Shown: piece after piece, positions 1 to 8,720 of the stretch
How positions within the stretch are numbered: position 1 is the stretch's first letter
Layout of the letters: each line of letters begins with the position of its first letter
Assembly: GCF_014534685.1 (NCBI RefSeq)
Contig: NZ_JACVVX010000002.1
Span: 372,001-436,000, forward strand
Direction: 5' to 3'
Source: Oryzicola mucosus
Lineage (GTDB): Bacteria; Pseudomonadota; Alphaproteobacteria; Rhizobiales; Rhizobiaceae
Length of the DNA: 64,000 nucleotides
Translations under genes and position numbers: made by a program
The notes under the pieces: generated by a model
The model's database searches: none
Seen by the model: only the letters and a program-made list of their open reading frames with translations
What the model was told of the DNA's origin: nothing

Positions 1-1
1 A

Positions 2-1420
2 CGCAGCCTGTTTTCGAGTGCCGCAATGCGGCTGACGCGCGCGGGATCCGGCCGCTCGCGCTTCGCCGCTGGCGGGAAGGTCGATCGTCGCAAGATTATG
101 CAGCTGGCCAACCAGCCGATAGAGCCGCAGCAAGCGAATGCGGAGGGCATCATCCACGCCGATGGGCTCGCCGAGCAGTTCGGCATCAAGCCGCTGGGCG
201 ATGCCTTGGGTCTCGACGAGATCGACAAGGTCATCGAAGAGCTGTTCGCGAAGTTCGAAGGGGCACCCGTCAACAACGACAGTGTAGGGACGTTCATCGA
301 AAGGACGGCCGAGCTTCTCGGCCTGCGCTGCTACGACCGGATGGGCGTGTATTTCGGGGAACTTTCGCCGCAGCCCGACTTTTTCGAACGCGAGATGATG
401 ATCGGCGCGATCAATGCCTGTCGTGCCAGCGCGCTCGACGAACTGGCCATCAAGTACGGCATCGACCAGTTGCTGCCGGGCTACGATCCGCCCGACCGCC
501 GCCGACCGATCAATCTCGATGCGCTCGACGCGGCGGTGACCGGATCCATCGACCCAACGGTCGCGCGTCCGCCGGCCTGGGTGCGCGTGGAAAGCACGAT
601 CGACGGCATCAAGCTGGTTTCGCTCGCGCCTCCGGAAGCGCCGATCGGGCTGGACTATCCGACCTGGACGATGCTGAAGCGCCACGACAAGGAATGGCTG
701 CTGCCCGGCGCAAACGCGGTGCTGCCGGATTCGGTGATCGCGCTGAGAACCAATCCGGCTTTCGTCGATGCGTTTCTGCTGGGGCTGAACACCCAGTTCC
801 TGGCGGAAATGCGCTGGCGCAACCTGCCCGCGCCGCGCGTCAGCACGCCGCTCAGGATGTTCTGGGGCTATGTCGATCATGACGAGGGCAAGCGTGCGCC
901 CGACATTCAGCCTTTCGACCGCTGGCTTTCCAAACCCGTGGGGGCCGCCGATGCCGACGATCTCGGGCACCGCTCGCATCAGGTGTTCGAGTTCGCCGCG
1001 ACGTCGGGCGAGGGCAATCTGGTGATCGCCTTCCGTACGGCGCTGTTCCGGCGATATCCCTCCACGCTGGTCTATCTGGTGCGCACGCCGGCGGGCGGCG
1101 AGGCCGCTCTGGACGCCTTGCTGACCACGCAGCCGCAGTTCCGGCAGGCGACGGGAATGCCGGACACGCGCGACTATATCGGCCCGATCTTCCAGGGCGA
1201 GATCATGCCGGACCTCGTGTTTTTCGTCTTCGACGTCGAGCCCGAGGCGCTGGACAAATACTGGCTCGTTCTGGACGAACCGCCCGCAGAGTTGCGCTTC
1301 CGCAACGACAAGTCGCTGAACTGGAACAATGCAGCGGAGTTCGCCGTCAAGACCATCGACAAGCCGACGCGCGTGGCCATCAGCGGCACCGCTCTCGAAA
1401 CGCTGGGCGAAGCGCCATGA
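2..1420 (+). CDS. Uncharacterised protein, component A of a three-gene module (5' end outside window)
   Basis: The reading frame is open from the left edge, so the true start is probably upstream; in-window ATGs are at 26 and 98. The stop overlaps the next start in an ATGA, which implies translational coupling. I see no signal peptide, membrane segment or nucleotide-binding motif. The second half holds a motif I remember from large uncharacterised bacterial proteins: a GLN-containing segment followed by WR (FVDAFLLGLN then EMRWRNLP), then FRRYPSTLVYL, then PDLVFFVFD, then a VLDEPPAELRF block. That resemblance is from memory and was not searched. The first half (FIERTAELLGL, ALDELAIKYGID) looks helical. 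No function can be assigned. The protein probably acts with the 1500-aa and 522-aa products encoded directly downstream. Confidence 0.75.
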   Translation, partial: RSLFSSAAMRLTRAGSGRSRFAAGGKVDRRKIMQLANQPIEPQQANAEGIIHADGLAEQFGIKPLGDALGLDEIDKVIEELFAKFEGAPVNNDSVGTFIERTAELLGLRCYDRMGVYFGELSPQPDFFEREMMIGAINACRASALDELAIKYGIDQLLPGYDPPDRRRPINLDALDAAVTGSIDPTVARPPAWVRVESTIDGIKLVSLAPPEAPIGLDYPTWTMLKRHDKEWLLPGANAVLPDSVIALRTNPAFVDAFLLGLNTQFLAEMRWRNLPAPRVSTPLRMFWGYVDHDEGKRAPDIQPFDRWLSKPVGAADADDLGHRSHQVFEFAATSGEGNLVIAFRTALFRRYPSTLVYLVRTPAGGEAALDALLTTQPQFRQATGMPDTRDYIGPIFQGEIMPDLVFFVFDVEPEALDKYWLVLDEPPAELRFRNDKSLNWNNAAEFAVKTIDKPTRVAISGTALETLGEAP

Positions 1421-4400
1421 TGAGCTTTCGATATCGCGATCTCAGGCAGGCATTGGTGGCGAAGGCCATCGCACAGCTTGGTGATTTGAGCAAACCTGGA
1501 AAGCTGTCGGAGAAATTGCCCAAGGGCGGTTTTGGGCAGCGGTTTCCCGATCTGGCCGCCCGTGCCGCTCTTTCGGCCCTGCGCAAGGAGGACAAAGGGC
1601 TGAAGGGCGACCGCTATGAGGCGAGCGACGGCTTTGTCGCGCTTCTGGCAGCGGACTGGATCGTGCGCCACCGGCTGGGGCTTGCGGCAGCCGCGGCGAA
1701 CGATGTCGCGTTCACCGTGCTGAAGCAAAAACCGCTGGTTTCCGGGGTAGCGCTGCAACGCTTGTTGCTACGGCCGGCCCAGCCAAGCGCTGCGTTTTTC
1801 GCAAGGGTGGTGAAAGCGGTCGGCGACGAGGCCGCGGCCGAACTTGCCGGCATCGCGCTGGGCGAATGGGTCAGGACCGAGCCGCAGCTTCGCAACTATC
1901 CGCTGCGCGATGTCGGGGTGATGCTGCCGTTGCGGCTTGAGACGGTGTTCAAGCAGACGGAAGGCGGCTGGCGCCTGCTGCTGCGCGTCACGCCGGATGA
2001 GCCTTCGATCCTTCGCGACAACAAGCAGGTCAGCGCGGTGGAGGCGGACCTGCTCGGCGAATTCTGGGCGCGTTCGACGGCGATGGACATGTCAGGCAAT
2101 CCGCCGGCGGTGCAGTGGCTGGATGACGATCACGGCGCAATTGCCTGGCGGGAGCTTTGCGACGCGATAGGCGCACCGCGCGCCGCCTGGCTTGTCGCCG
2201 AATTCCCGCCGGTGCTGACGGAGGGTGTTTTCGTATGCGCCGTGCCGCCCGACCGGATAGGTGAAAGCACCGAGTCCAGGGTTTCGGGCCTGCCGCCGGA
2301 GCTGATCGTCACCGCCTTCGACAAGGCAGGCGACCGATACGATCTGGCGGTGCTCAAGCCGCAGCAGGACGGCATCGACCTGTCGCTGCCGACAGAGGCG
2401 GGCGACAAGGCGAACTGGCTGACCGATTGGGATGCTGCCAAAAGCGTGGGGCTGGGCGTCGAGGCTGACCTGCCGGACGGGTTGGGGCCTGACACTATGC
2501 TGTCGCTCTATGTCTATGGGCTCGGGGATGAGAAGGCCGGGGCGCATTTTTCAGCACAGGCACAATCGGGCGTGATGGGCATCCTGAAGCCGGGAGTGCC
2601 GACCAACACCGTTGAAGGTGGGCAGGCGGCCGACCTGGGCAAGGATGTCGACGCCTGGCGAGGGATTGCTTCGCTGCGCATGCAGGATGTTCGGCAGGCC
2701 GGCACGGAAGCCATGGCGGAGGCATTGTGCGGAGACGGCAAGGCTGTCGACGCCATACCGGGCGGCAACCATACGACGGAGGAAAGCCGCCGCCTCGTCC
2801 AGGTTTTGTGGCCGGCGCTCTGGGGTCATGGACTGCGCGACGTGTGGACCCTGCGCGACCGCGCGCATGAGTTGTGGGACTGGGCGAACCAGTGGCTCGC
2901 GCCGGAAGGTCCGCTGCCGCCGTTGCGGTTCGACGCGCAGCCTTACGGGGTGCTGCCTGTGGTGTCTCTCAACCGGATCAAGAGCGACGGCAGCTTTGTT
3001 TCATCAGCCGAGGAACGCATCGTGCAAGGGGTGCTGCATCTTCTGCCGCAATGGGAACAAGCGACGCAAACGCGCGGCACTGTGGTGGAGGCCGATGAAG
3101 AAAGGCTGCTCGATCTTCTCGCGCGTACAGGCGTGAGCTCCAATTACGACTACCGAACCTATGTGTCGGCGGAAATCCTGGCACAGTTCTACAACCAGGT
3201 GCCCTATGGCGAATTCATGGATGCCGCCATGAAGGTCTGGTCGCCGGCCATCGACATGCTCGGCGAGAAGCCGGCCAAGCCCTATATCGGCGTCTGGAAC
3301 GCGCGACCGCTGCATCTGCCGCTGATCGGTGCCGAGCGTATGCCTGCCGAACCGCTCAAAGATGCGTTCGAGCGGCTTTACCGGGATGTGCGGACCAACC
3401 ACTTCGCCGACGCCTTCTTCATGAACGAGAAGCGGGCGCCTATCATTCCCGACAGCCTGCTGATCCGGCTGATGATCTGGTCGGGCGTGCTCGCCAAGGC
3501 CTGGTACAACCAGTCTGTCGATGGCCCTGACGGGTTGCTGATCAATCCAGACGGCTGGAATGCGCAGAGCGTCGTTTCGGTGGAAGCGGAGCAGAAGAAC
3601 TTCCAGTTCCATTTCGAGCAGGGAGCGGGCGCCGAGCCCGCAGCCGGACTGGTCAAGGATCATTTCTACCGGCTGCTCGATCTGGCCGGAGATCTTGGCC
3701 AGTACCGCGAGGAGATGAAGGATCCCGAGAACCCCGGCATCCCCTATTCGCGCATGACCATCCCCGAGGAGCGCAAGGCGGAACTGGAAAGGGCGTTTCG
3801 CGCCACGCTGGACACTGCCTCGCACCGGATCGATCCCTGGGCCACCGGCGTGGCGATGTCGCGTCTTGCCGAACAGGCGGGAAGCGGCAAGGCCAACCAT
3901 CGTCTCGGTGCCTATGGCTGGCTGGAGGGTCCGTTCCTCGGCAAGCTGGGCCCGAATGCGTCGGGCAGGCTGCACGCCCCGTCCTACGACCAGGCGCTGA
4001 CCAGCATCATCCTGCGCGACAAATATCTCGCCGATATGGACCAGCCGGGCGAGAACAAGTGGAGTACCATGCTGGATTCCGCCTCCGTCCGCGTCGCGCT
4101 TGGGTTCGCACGGGACATCCGCAGCGGCTTCCACATCTTCGAAGTGCTCGGGCGGCGCGTCGAGGAAATCGTCGAGGGGCGAGACCAAATCCTGCGCCTG
4201 CGCGACGTGAAGCCGATGCGGCCGGAGCGGCCCGACCGGCGCGATGTCTGCCAAGGGCTGCAAGCGCTGGCTGGACTGCTCGACGGCAGCGTGACCGATG
4301 TATTGTCGGTCGATGCGGCCAGGAACGCCGAGCAGATCGAGCGGTTGCGGGCGCTGGACGCCGGGCTGGACGCCTTCGCCGACCTGCTGGTGGCGGAGGG

Positions 4401-5919
4401 CGTGTACAATGTCGTCGGAGGGCAGGCTGCCCTTGCCGCCGATCCCATGGACGCCGCCGCAGGCTTTGCCCGCCCGCCGGAGTTCGACGTGGTGAGCACG
4501 CCGCCCTCCGGCTACCGCCTTACCACCAGCACGGTGGCGGTCATGCCCTATGTGAGCGCGAAGATATCCGGTTCGCCGCTCGAGCAGGCCGATGCGTCGC
4601 TGGCGGCCTTTCTGGCCGAAACATTCGGCGCACTGCCGCTTTGGAATTTCCATGCCGAGTGGCCTGAGGGCGGAGCGCAGCAGAGCGCTGAGGTGGCGCT
4701 CGGTGTCTTTGGGCTGACGCCGCTCGAAGCTGCGCTGGTGCCAGAGGATTTTCTGGCGGAGATGGTGCGCGACCGGCTCGGGCAACCGACCGCTGCTGTG
4801 GCGCAGCCGCAAGGGCACCGGCTGATGCGGCAGATGGCCGGCGCTTTCGGAACTCAACCCGCGCTTGCCGACGACATTTCGGCCGTGCGCGGCGAAGCGG
4901 CGGATCAGGCGATCGACGGGCTTATCCAAGAGGACATGCTCAAGCGCTATCTCGTTCTCAATGAGGCTATTTCCAAGCTATCCGACACCGGAGCGGGCGG
5001 CGACGCGGCGGCGAAGGTCGTCTTCCTGAGGACGGCCTTGTGCTGGGGCGTGGTCGGTTCGCCGGAACCTGCTTCGCGCAAGGCGCTGATCGGCGCGCTG
5101 TTCAAGGATGAGATGCCTGAGGACGCCGTCCTCGACGCCTTGGTGGAGGCCGCTGTCTCCGGCCTCAAGGCGCGTTTGAAGGCGGCACCCGATCCGGCCG
5201 ATCCGAAGACCGCGAGCCTTTCGGCGGCAGCGCTGGCGCGTGCCATCGGCGATCTGACGGTACCTGGAGGACGGCTTTCCGTCACCGCGCACTGGACGGT
5301 GGCTCAGTTCAAGGACCGCACCGGCCTGCGCGATGCGGAGGAACCGACGCTGGATACCGAATGGCTTCCGGTGGTGGCACCTTTGCGTCCGGCGCTGGCG
5401 CGCATCGAAGCGGTTCAGCTCGAAGGCGGATTGCTCGGGACATTTCCGCCGCTGAAGGCATGGAGCGCAGCACCCGCCGGCGATCCCTGGCGGCTGCAGA
5501 TGGTCGAGGCCAACAGCGACGCGCGGAACCTCGACCTGACGCAACTGGATATGAGCCGGCTGGTGCATGCCTATGGCGGGCCGGACGCGTTCGAGGACGA
5601 GAGCGTGGCGGTGGCGCTGATCGACCAGTTCAGCGAAGGTGTGCCGATGCCGCGCCGCACGACCTTTGCCGCCTTCGGCTTCAATGCGCCGGCCTCGCGG
5701 GCGCCGCAGGCGATCCTTTTGGCCGCGCCGCCGAGAAGCGACAAGCGGCTGGAAAACGACGACGTGCTCGACATCCTGATCCAGACGCGACAACTCGCGC
5801 ATGCGCGTGCGGCCAGACCGGAACACGGCGCGGCCCATCCGGTGATGCCGGCCATGTGGTTCCAAGCTTCGGGACCGTTCAGGGTGCGGCTCGACACCGG
5901 CACGCAATATACGAGGTAA
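1417..5919 (+). CDS. Giant uncharacterised protein (1500 aa), component B of the module
   Basis: It starts ATG ATG, overlapping the previous stop, and its stop lies 4 bp before the next ATG. I find no signal peptide, transmembrane segment, P-loop or protease motif, so a cytosolic structural or scaffold role is as likely as an enzyme; this is a guess. Distinctive blocks are QPYGVLPV near residue 505, DPWATGVAMSRL near 805, and LGAYGWLEGP near 828 followed by RLHAPSYDQALTSIILR. As I recall, the QPYGVLPV and LGAYGW...HAPS signatures recur in very long proteins of unknown function in varied bacteria; I could not verify this. Tryptophan and proline are frequent. It is unbroken, with strong GC bias at third codon positions, so it is a maintained gene. 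Confidence 0.8.
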   Translation: MMSFRYRDLRQALVAKAIAQLGDLSKPGKLSEKLPKGGFGQRFPDLAARAALSALRKEDKGLKGDRYEASDGFVALLAADWIVRHRLGLAAAAANDVAFTVLKQKPLVSGVALQRLLLRPAQPSAAFFARVVKAVGDEAAAELAGIALGEWVRTEPQLRNYPLRDVGVMLPLRLETVFKQTEGGWRLLLRVTPDEPSILRDNKQVSAVEADLLGEFWARSTAMDMSGNPPAVQWLDDDHGAIAWRELCDAIGAPRAAWLVAEFPPVLTEGVFVCAVPPDRIGESTESRVSGLPPELIVTAFDKAGDRYDLAVLKPQQDGIDLSLPTEAGDKANWLTDWDAAKSVGLGVEADLPDGLGPDTMLSLYVYGLGDEKAGAHFSAQAQSGVMGILKPGVPTNTVEGGQAADLGKDVDAWRGIASLRMQDVRQAGTEAMAEALCGDGKAVDAIPGGNHTTEESRRLVQVLWPALWGHGLRDVWTLRDRAHELWDWANQWLAPEGPLPPLRFDAQPYGVLPVVSLNRIKSDGSFVSSAEERIVQGVLHLLPQWEQATQTRGTVVEADEERLLDLLARTGVSSNYDYRTYVSAEILAQFYNQVPYGEFMDAAMKVWSPAIDMLGEKPAKPYIGVWNARPLHLPLIGAERMPAEPLKDAFERLYRDVRTNHFADAFFMNEKRAPIIPDSLLIRLMIWSGVLAKAWYNQSVDGPDGLLINPDGWNAQSVVSVEAEQKNFQFHFEQGAGAEPAAGLVKDHFYRLLDLAGDLGQYREEMKDPENPGIPYSRMTIPEERKAELERAFRATLDTASHRIDPWATGVAMSRLAEQAGSGKANHRLGAYGWLEGPFLGKLGPNASGRLHAPSYDQALTSIILRDKYLADMDQPGENKWSTMLDSASVRVALGFARDIRSGFHIFEVLGRRVEEIVEGRDQILRLRDVKPMRPERPDRRDVCQGLQALAGLLDGSVTDVLSVDAARNAEQIERLRALDAGLDAFADLLVAEGVYNVVGGQAALAADPMDAAAGFARPPEFDVVSTPPSGYRLTTSTVAVMPYVSAKISGSPLEQADASLAAFLAETFGALPLWNFHAEWPEGGAQQSAEVALGVFGLTPLEAALVPEDFLAEMVRDRLGQPTAAVAQPQGHRLMRQMAGAFGTQPALADDISAVRGEAADQAIDGLIQEDMLKRYLVLNEAISKLSDTGAGGDAAAKVVFLRTALCWGVVGSPEPASRKALIGALFKDEMPEDAVLDALVEAAVSGLKARLKAAPDPADPKTASLSAAALARAIGDLTVPGGRLSVTAHWTVAQFKDRTGLRDAEEPTLDTEWLPVVAPLRPALARIEAVQLEGGLLGTFPPLKAWSAAPAGDPWRLQMVEANSDARNLDLTQLDMSRLVHAYGGPDAFEDESVAVALIDQFSEGVPMPRRTTFAAFGFNAPASRAPQAILLAAPPRSDKRLENDDVLDILIQTRQLAHARAARPEHGAAHPVMPAMWFQASGPFRVRLDTGTQYTR

Positions 5920-5923
5920 CGGC

Positions 5924-7492
5924 ATGGCTGCGCAGCGCATCGACCTCTACAACCGGCTGGAAACGCGTCGTGGCGACCGCGACATGGACAATGGCTTTGC
6001 CGCGCGGCTGCACGATCCGCTCTGGTTCCTGGCGCGGCAGTGGCAGATGGGCGAATATCAGGGCGAAAACGCCTCGACGCCGGTGCGCGTCGATGTCGAG
6101 GTCACGCGCAGTCCGATCCTGCCTCTGGAGGGTGAGGCGGCGTTCGATCCCCGCATCGTGCCGGCCGAAGCGCTGGTGGAATCCGAATTGGAGGACTGGT
6201 GGACGATGGGCCGCCGCATCCGCGCGGGGCATCGGATCGCATCGCTTTCACCCGGACTGATCGACCAACCGCAACTGGTGTTCCAGGATCCGCCGCCGCC
6301 CTATCAGGCCTTTGCCGGGCGGCTGGACGGCCTGGCCGTCTGGCTTATCCGGGAGAGTCTGGGCGTTCAGATCGGCGACTTTGGCGACGATGCGCCGCCG
6401 CGCGACAGTCCCGACCGATGGGATTCCAAGAAACTCAGCTATGGAGCCAGCTTCGATTCCCCGGTTGCGGAGCTTGAGATCCGCGATCATCGCGGCGGAT
6501 CGGTCGACTGGTATTCAGCCGATGCGGACGAAGCGGCGGCGCAAGGCGACACCCCGGAGCCCGAAGCTGTCGCGGTGATCCCCACGCCGCTCGAATATCC
6601 CGGCGCGCCGCATAGTCGTTTCTGGGAAATCGAGGACGCCCAGGTCGATATTGGCGGCTATGCGCCGGATACCGCGCATTTCGCGACCATGCTCCTGGTG
6701 GAGCTGATCTACTCGCATTCGGATGACTGGTTCCTGTTCCCCGTCAATGCCGAGGTCGGCTCGGTCGTCTCCATCGACGGCATGACGGTCACCGACGGGT
6801 TCGGGCAGGTGTTCGATGGCACGGAACTGCTCGATGACGGCACGCCTGTCTATCCCGGGTTGTCGGCGCCGGAGGATTTCTCGCTGTATCGCAGCACCGG
6901 TCTGCCGGCGTCTTCGCTGGTCATATGGCCGGTGGCGGAGGGACCGCTTGAAAGCCAGCCGATCGAGCGCGTGCAGTTCGGCGTCGACGAGCAGTCGAAC
7001 GTATTGTGGGCGCTGGAGCGGGTCGTCGACGGACGAGCGATTGCACGCAAGCCGGTGGAGCCCAACGCCGCGCATCCTTCATACCCGCCGATCAGACCTT
7101 CGGGCGATCTGAGCAAGGCCAAGACCTACGCCTACAAGCCTGCCGACGGGATCGAAAGCCACTGGCACCCCTATCAACTCGACTGGAGCGCGGAGGGAGG
7201 TCCTGCCTATCTGCGCGGCGGCATGGCCGACTATGGTCTGCAGCAACCCAGGCCGACACCGCATCCGGGCGGGCGGCTGCTCTATGCCGGCACGCCCGAA
7301 GCGCCTGAGCTGCACAGCATATCGGCTGGTGTCATGGCCGGCGGCGGTTTTGAGCTGGAGCGGCGCTGGCAGCTTGCCCGCGGAGTGGACGGCAGGCCGG
7401 TGCTGTGGGTCGAGCGGCAGCGTCATATCCTGCGGTCGCCGCCTGCCCGCAATGTGCGTTTCGACGTTCTCGAAGAAAGCGGTGGAGAGTAA
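5924..7492 (+). CDS. Uncharacterised protein (522 aa), component C of the module
   Basis: The start is 4 bp after the 1500-aa gene, with GAGG about 7 bases upstream. Residues 26-43 hold the conspicuous segment DPLWFLARQWQMGEYQGE, which I remember as a hallmark of uncharacterised proteins encoded beside giant partners like component B (not verified). Further aromatic and acidic stretches follow, including LLVELIYSHSDDWFLFPV in the middle. The C-terminal third has GGPAYLRGGMADYG and ERRWQLARGVDGRPVLWVER. There is no secretion signal, membrane span or recognised catalytic motif. It ends only 8 bp from the convergent GtrA gene, with no clear terminator between them. It is probably the last gene of the module. 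The function is unknown. Confidence 0.8.
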   Translation: MAAQRIDLYNRLETRRGDRDMDNGFAARLHDPLWFLARQWQMGEYQGENASTPVRVDVEVTRSPILPLEGEAAFDPRIVPAEALVESELEDWWTMGRRIRAGHRIASLSPGLIDQPQLVFQDPPPPYQAFAGRLDGLAVWLIRESLGVQIGDFGDDAPPRDSPDRWDSKKLSYGASFDSPVAELEIRDHRGGSVDWYSADADEAAAQGDTPEPEAVAVIPTPLEYPGAPHSRFWEIEDAQVDIGGYAPDTAHFATMLLVELIYSHSDDWFLFPVNAEVGSVVSIDGMTVTDGFGQVFDGTELLDDGTPVYPGLSAPEDFSLYRSTGLPASSLVIWPVAEGPLESQPIERVQFGVDEQSNVLWALERVVDGRAIARKPVEPNAAHPSYPPIRPSGDLSKAKTYAYKPADGIESHWHPYQLDWSAEGGPAYLRGGMADYGLQQPRPTPHPGGRLLYAGTPEAPELHSISAGVMAGGGFELERRWQLARGVDGRPVLWVERQRHILRSPPARNVRFDVLEESGGE

Positions 7493-7500
7493 GTGCTTGC

Positions 7501-7911
7501 TTACCGGCCGATCCGGCTCTCGATCGACCAGCGGGCCGCGACGAAGTTCAGGATCGCCGCTGCCACAACGCCGATGATTTTTGCCGGCCAGACACCGAGC
7601 GTCGATGTGAGCGCGATGAGCGACAGGTTCGACACGCCCAGCGAGATCAGCGCGCCGAGCGACACGAAGCGCAGGAAGCTGCTGATCAGGCCGAGCGTGC
7701 GGTCGCGTTCGAACGACCAGAAGCTGTTGGCGGCGAAGGAGAAGACGACCGCTACCGCCCATGCCAGGACATTGGCCATGAGCGGGGCCATGCCGAGCCA
7801 CAAAAACAGCGAAAACGCGGCTAGGTCGATGCCGGTGTTGGCAAAGCCGACGATTGCGAAGCGGACGAGCTTGCTGACGAGCGAACGGCCGGCGGGACCT
7901 TCGGCGGTCAT
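7501..7911 (-). CDS. GtrA family membrane protein
   Basis: This 136-aa protein has four predicted membrane segments, the size and layout of the GtrA family. Family features are the start RFAIVGFANTGIDL, a central VVFSFAANSFWSF and the C-terminal ILNFVAARWSIES. GtrA proteins are thought to move undecaprenyl-phosphate-linked sugars across the inner membrane, or to assist flipping, together with a GtrB-like GT2 enzyme. The start codon overlaps the stop of the ChbG/HpnK-like gene (TGA/ATG overlap), so it is the last gene of a four-gene operon. The family is clear; the sugar moved is unknown. Confidence 0.88.
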   Translation of the reverse strand: MTAEGPAGRSLVSKLVRFAIVGFANTGIDLAAFSLFLWLGMAPLMANVLAWAVAVVFSFAANSFWSFERDRTLGLISSFLRFVSLGALISLGVSNLSLIALTSTLGVWPAKIIGVVAAAILNFVAARWSIESRIGR

Positions 7912-8720
7912 GTGGGCTCGTTCACGACATGGACGCCGGAGCGGACGAGCAGACCGCCGAACGCATCGGACGCCAGATAGCGGTGCTCTGCCTCACGCAC
8001 ATCCAGCATCGGATCGCGCGCCTTCAACACATCGTCGACATGGCCGGGATGGCACATGAACACGCCGCTTTCCGGAAGCGACGTCAGGGCTTTGTCCAGG
8101 GTTGGCGCGAAGGCGGAAGGGTTCTGCCAATCGTAGATCCCCGCCAAGGGTTTCCAAAGCTGGAAGCCTGCCTTCTGCATGGTCGCGTCGAAGCCAGTCG
8201 CAAGACCCGCAATCGCGGCGATTTTCAGCGCGGTGCGGGAGAGGGCGGTTTCATATCTGGGCGCGCCTCGCAGAACAGGCCGCTGCCGCCATGTGCGCGT
8301 CGACAGCCATGTCCGCACGACAGGCAGGAAATGCACATGCTGGTGGCCATCGATGAAGTCCGGCTCGTGGCCTATCGCGTCGACAAAGCGGGCAAGCTGG
8401 GCGTCGAGCTCGGCATGGATATCGGCCTCGTCCAAGCCTGCGCGCTTGAAGGGAAGGGCGAGGCGCGACAGCGGCGGCAAGGTGCCGCCCGGCGCAAGGC
8501 TCGACACGCCAGTCGCCGCGGGCTGGTCGGTGAGGGTGAGATGCAGGCCGATCATGGTCCGCAAATGTCTTATGCGCGCGGCATGATCGGGCCACTCGGG
8601 AAAGGCCGTCATGCAGCCGGTGCCCGACAGGCGGCCGCGTTCGATGAGGTCGAGGATGGCATCCGATACGCCGGGCGACAGACCGTAGTCGTCGGCGATG
8701 AGGCGGATGCCGCGCGTCAT
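7908..8720 (-). CDS. ChbG/HpnK (YdjC) family deacetylase
   Basis: The product is 270 aa, starting MTRGIRLIADDYG. The start was chosen because the Asp pair of the YdjC fold (IADDYG) lies close to the N-terminus in this family and because the ATG overlaps the upstream GT2 stop; the frame extends further upstream but the residues there look like antisense of GT2. Metal-binding histidines are visible in GHQHVHFLP and MCHPGH. Family members remove acetyl groups from N-acetylated sugars such as chitobiose, and HpnK homologues sit in hopanoid loci. Here it lies between a GT2 transferase and GtrA, so it may deacetylate a lipid-linked amino sugar. That substrate is an inference. Confidence 0.88.
   Translation of the reverse strand: MTRGIRLIADDYGLSPGVSDAILDLIERGRLSGTGCMTAFPEWPDHAARIRHLRTMIGLHLTLTDQPAATGVSSLAPGGTLPPLSRLALPFKRAGLDEADIHAELDAQLARFVDAIGHEPDFIDGHQHVHFLPVVRTWLSTRTWRQRPVLRGAPRYETALSRTALKIAAIAGLATGFDATMQKAGFQLWKPLAGIYDWQNPSAFAPTLDKALTSLPESGVFMCHPGHVDDVLKARDPMLDVREAEHRYLASDAFGGLLVRSGVHVVNEPT

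Noticed and set aside
1-360. Minus-strand reading that looks fairly protein-like (DGCPFELREQLFDDLVD...)
   Set aside because: The plus-strand frame over the same bases continues into a convincing protein coupled to the next gene and has better third-position GC, so the antisense reading is treated as chance.
3004-4929. 641-codon open frame on the minus strand inside the 1500-aa gene
   Set aside because: It is a shadow of the GC-rich plus-strand gene: rich in Arg, His and Gln, with no ribosome binding site. The same applies to other long antisense frames at 28862-31144, 31208-33538, 38230-40212 and 44129-45574.
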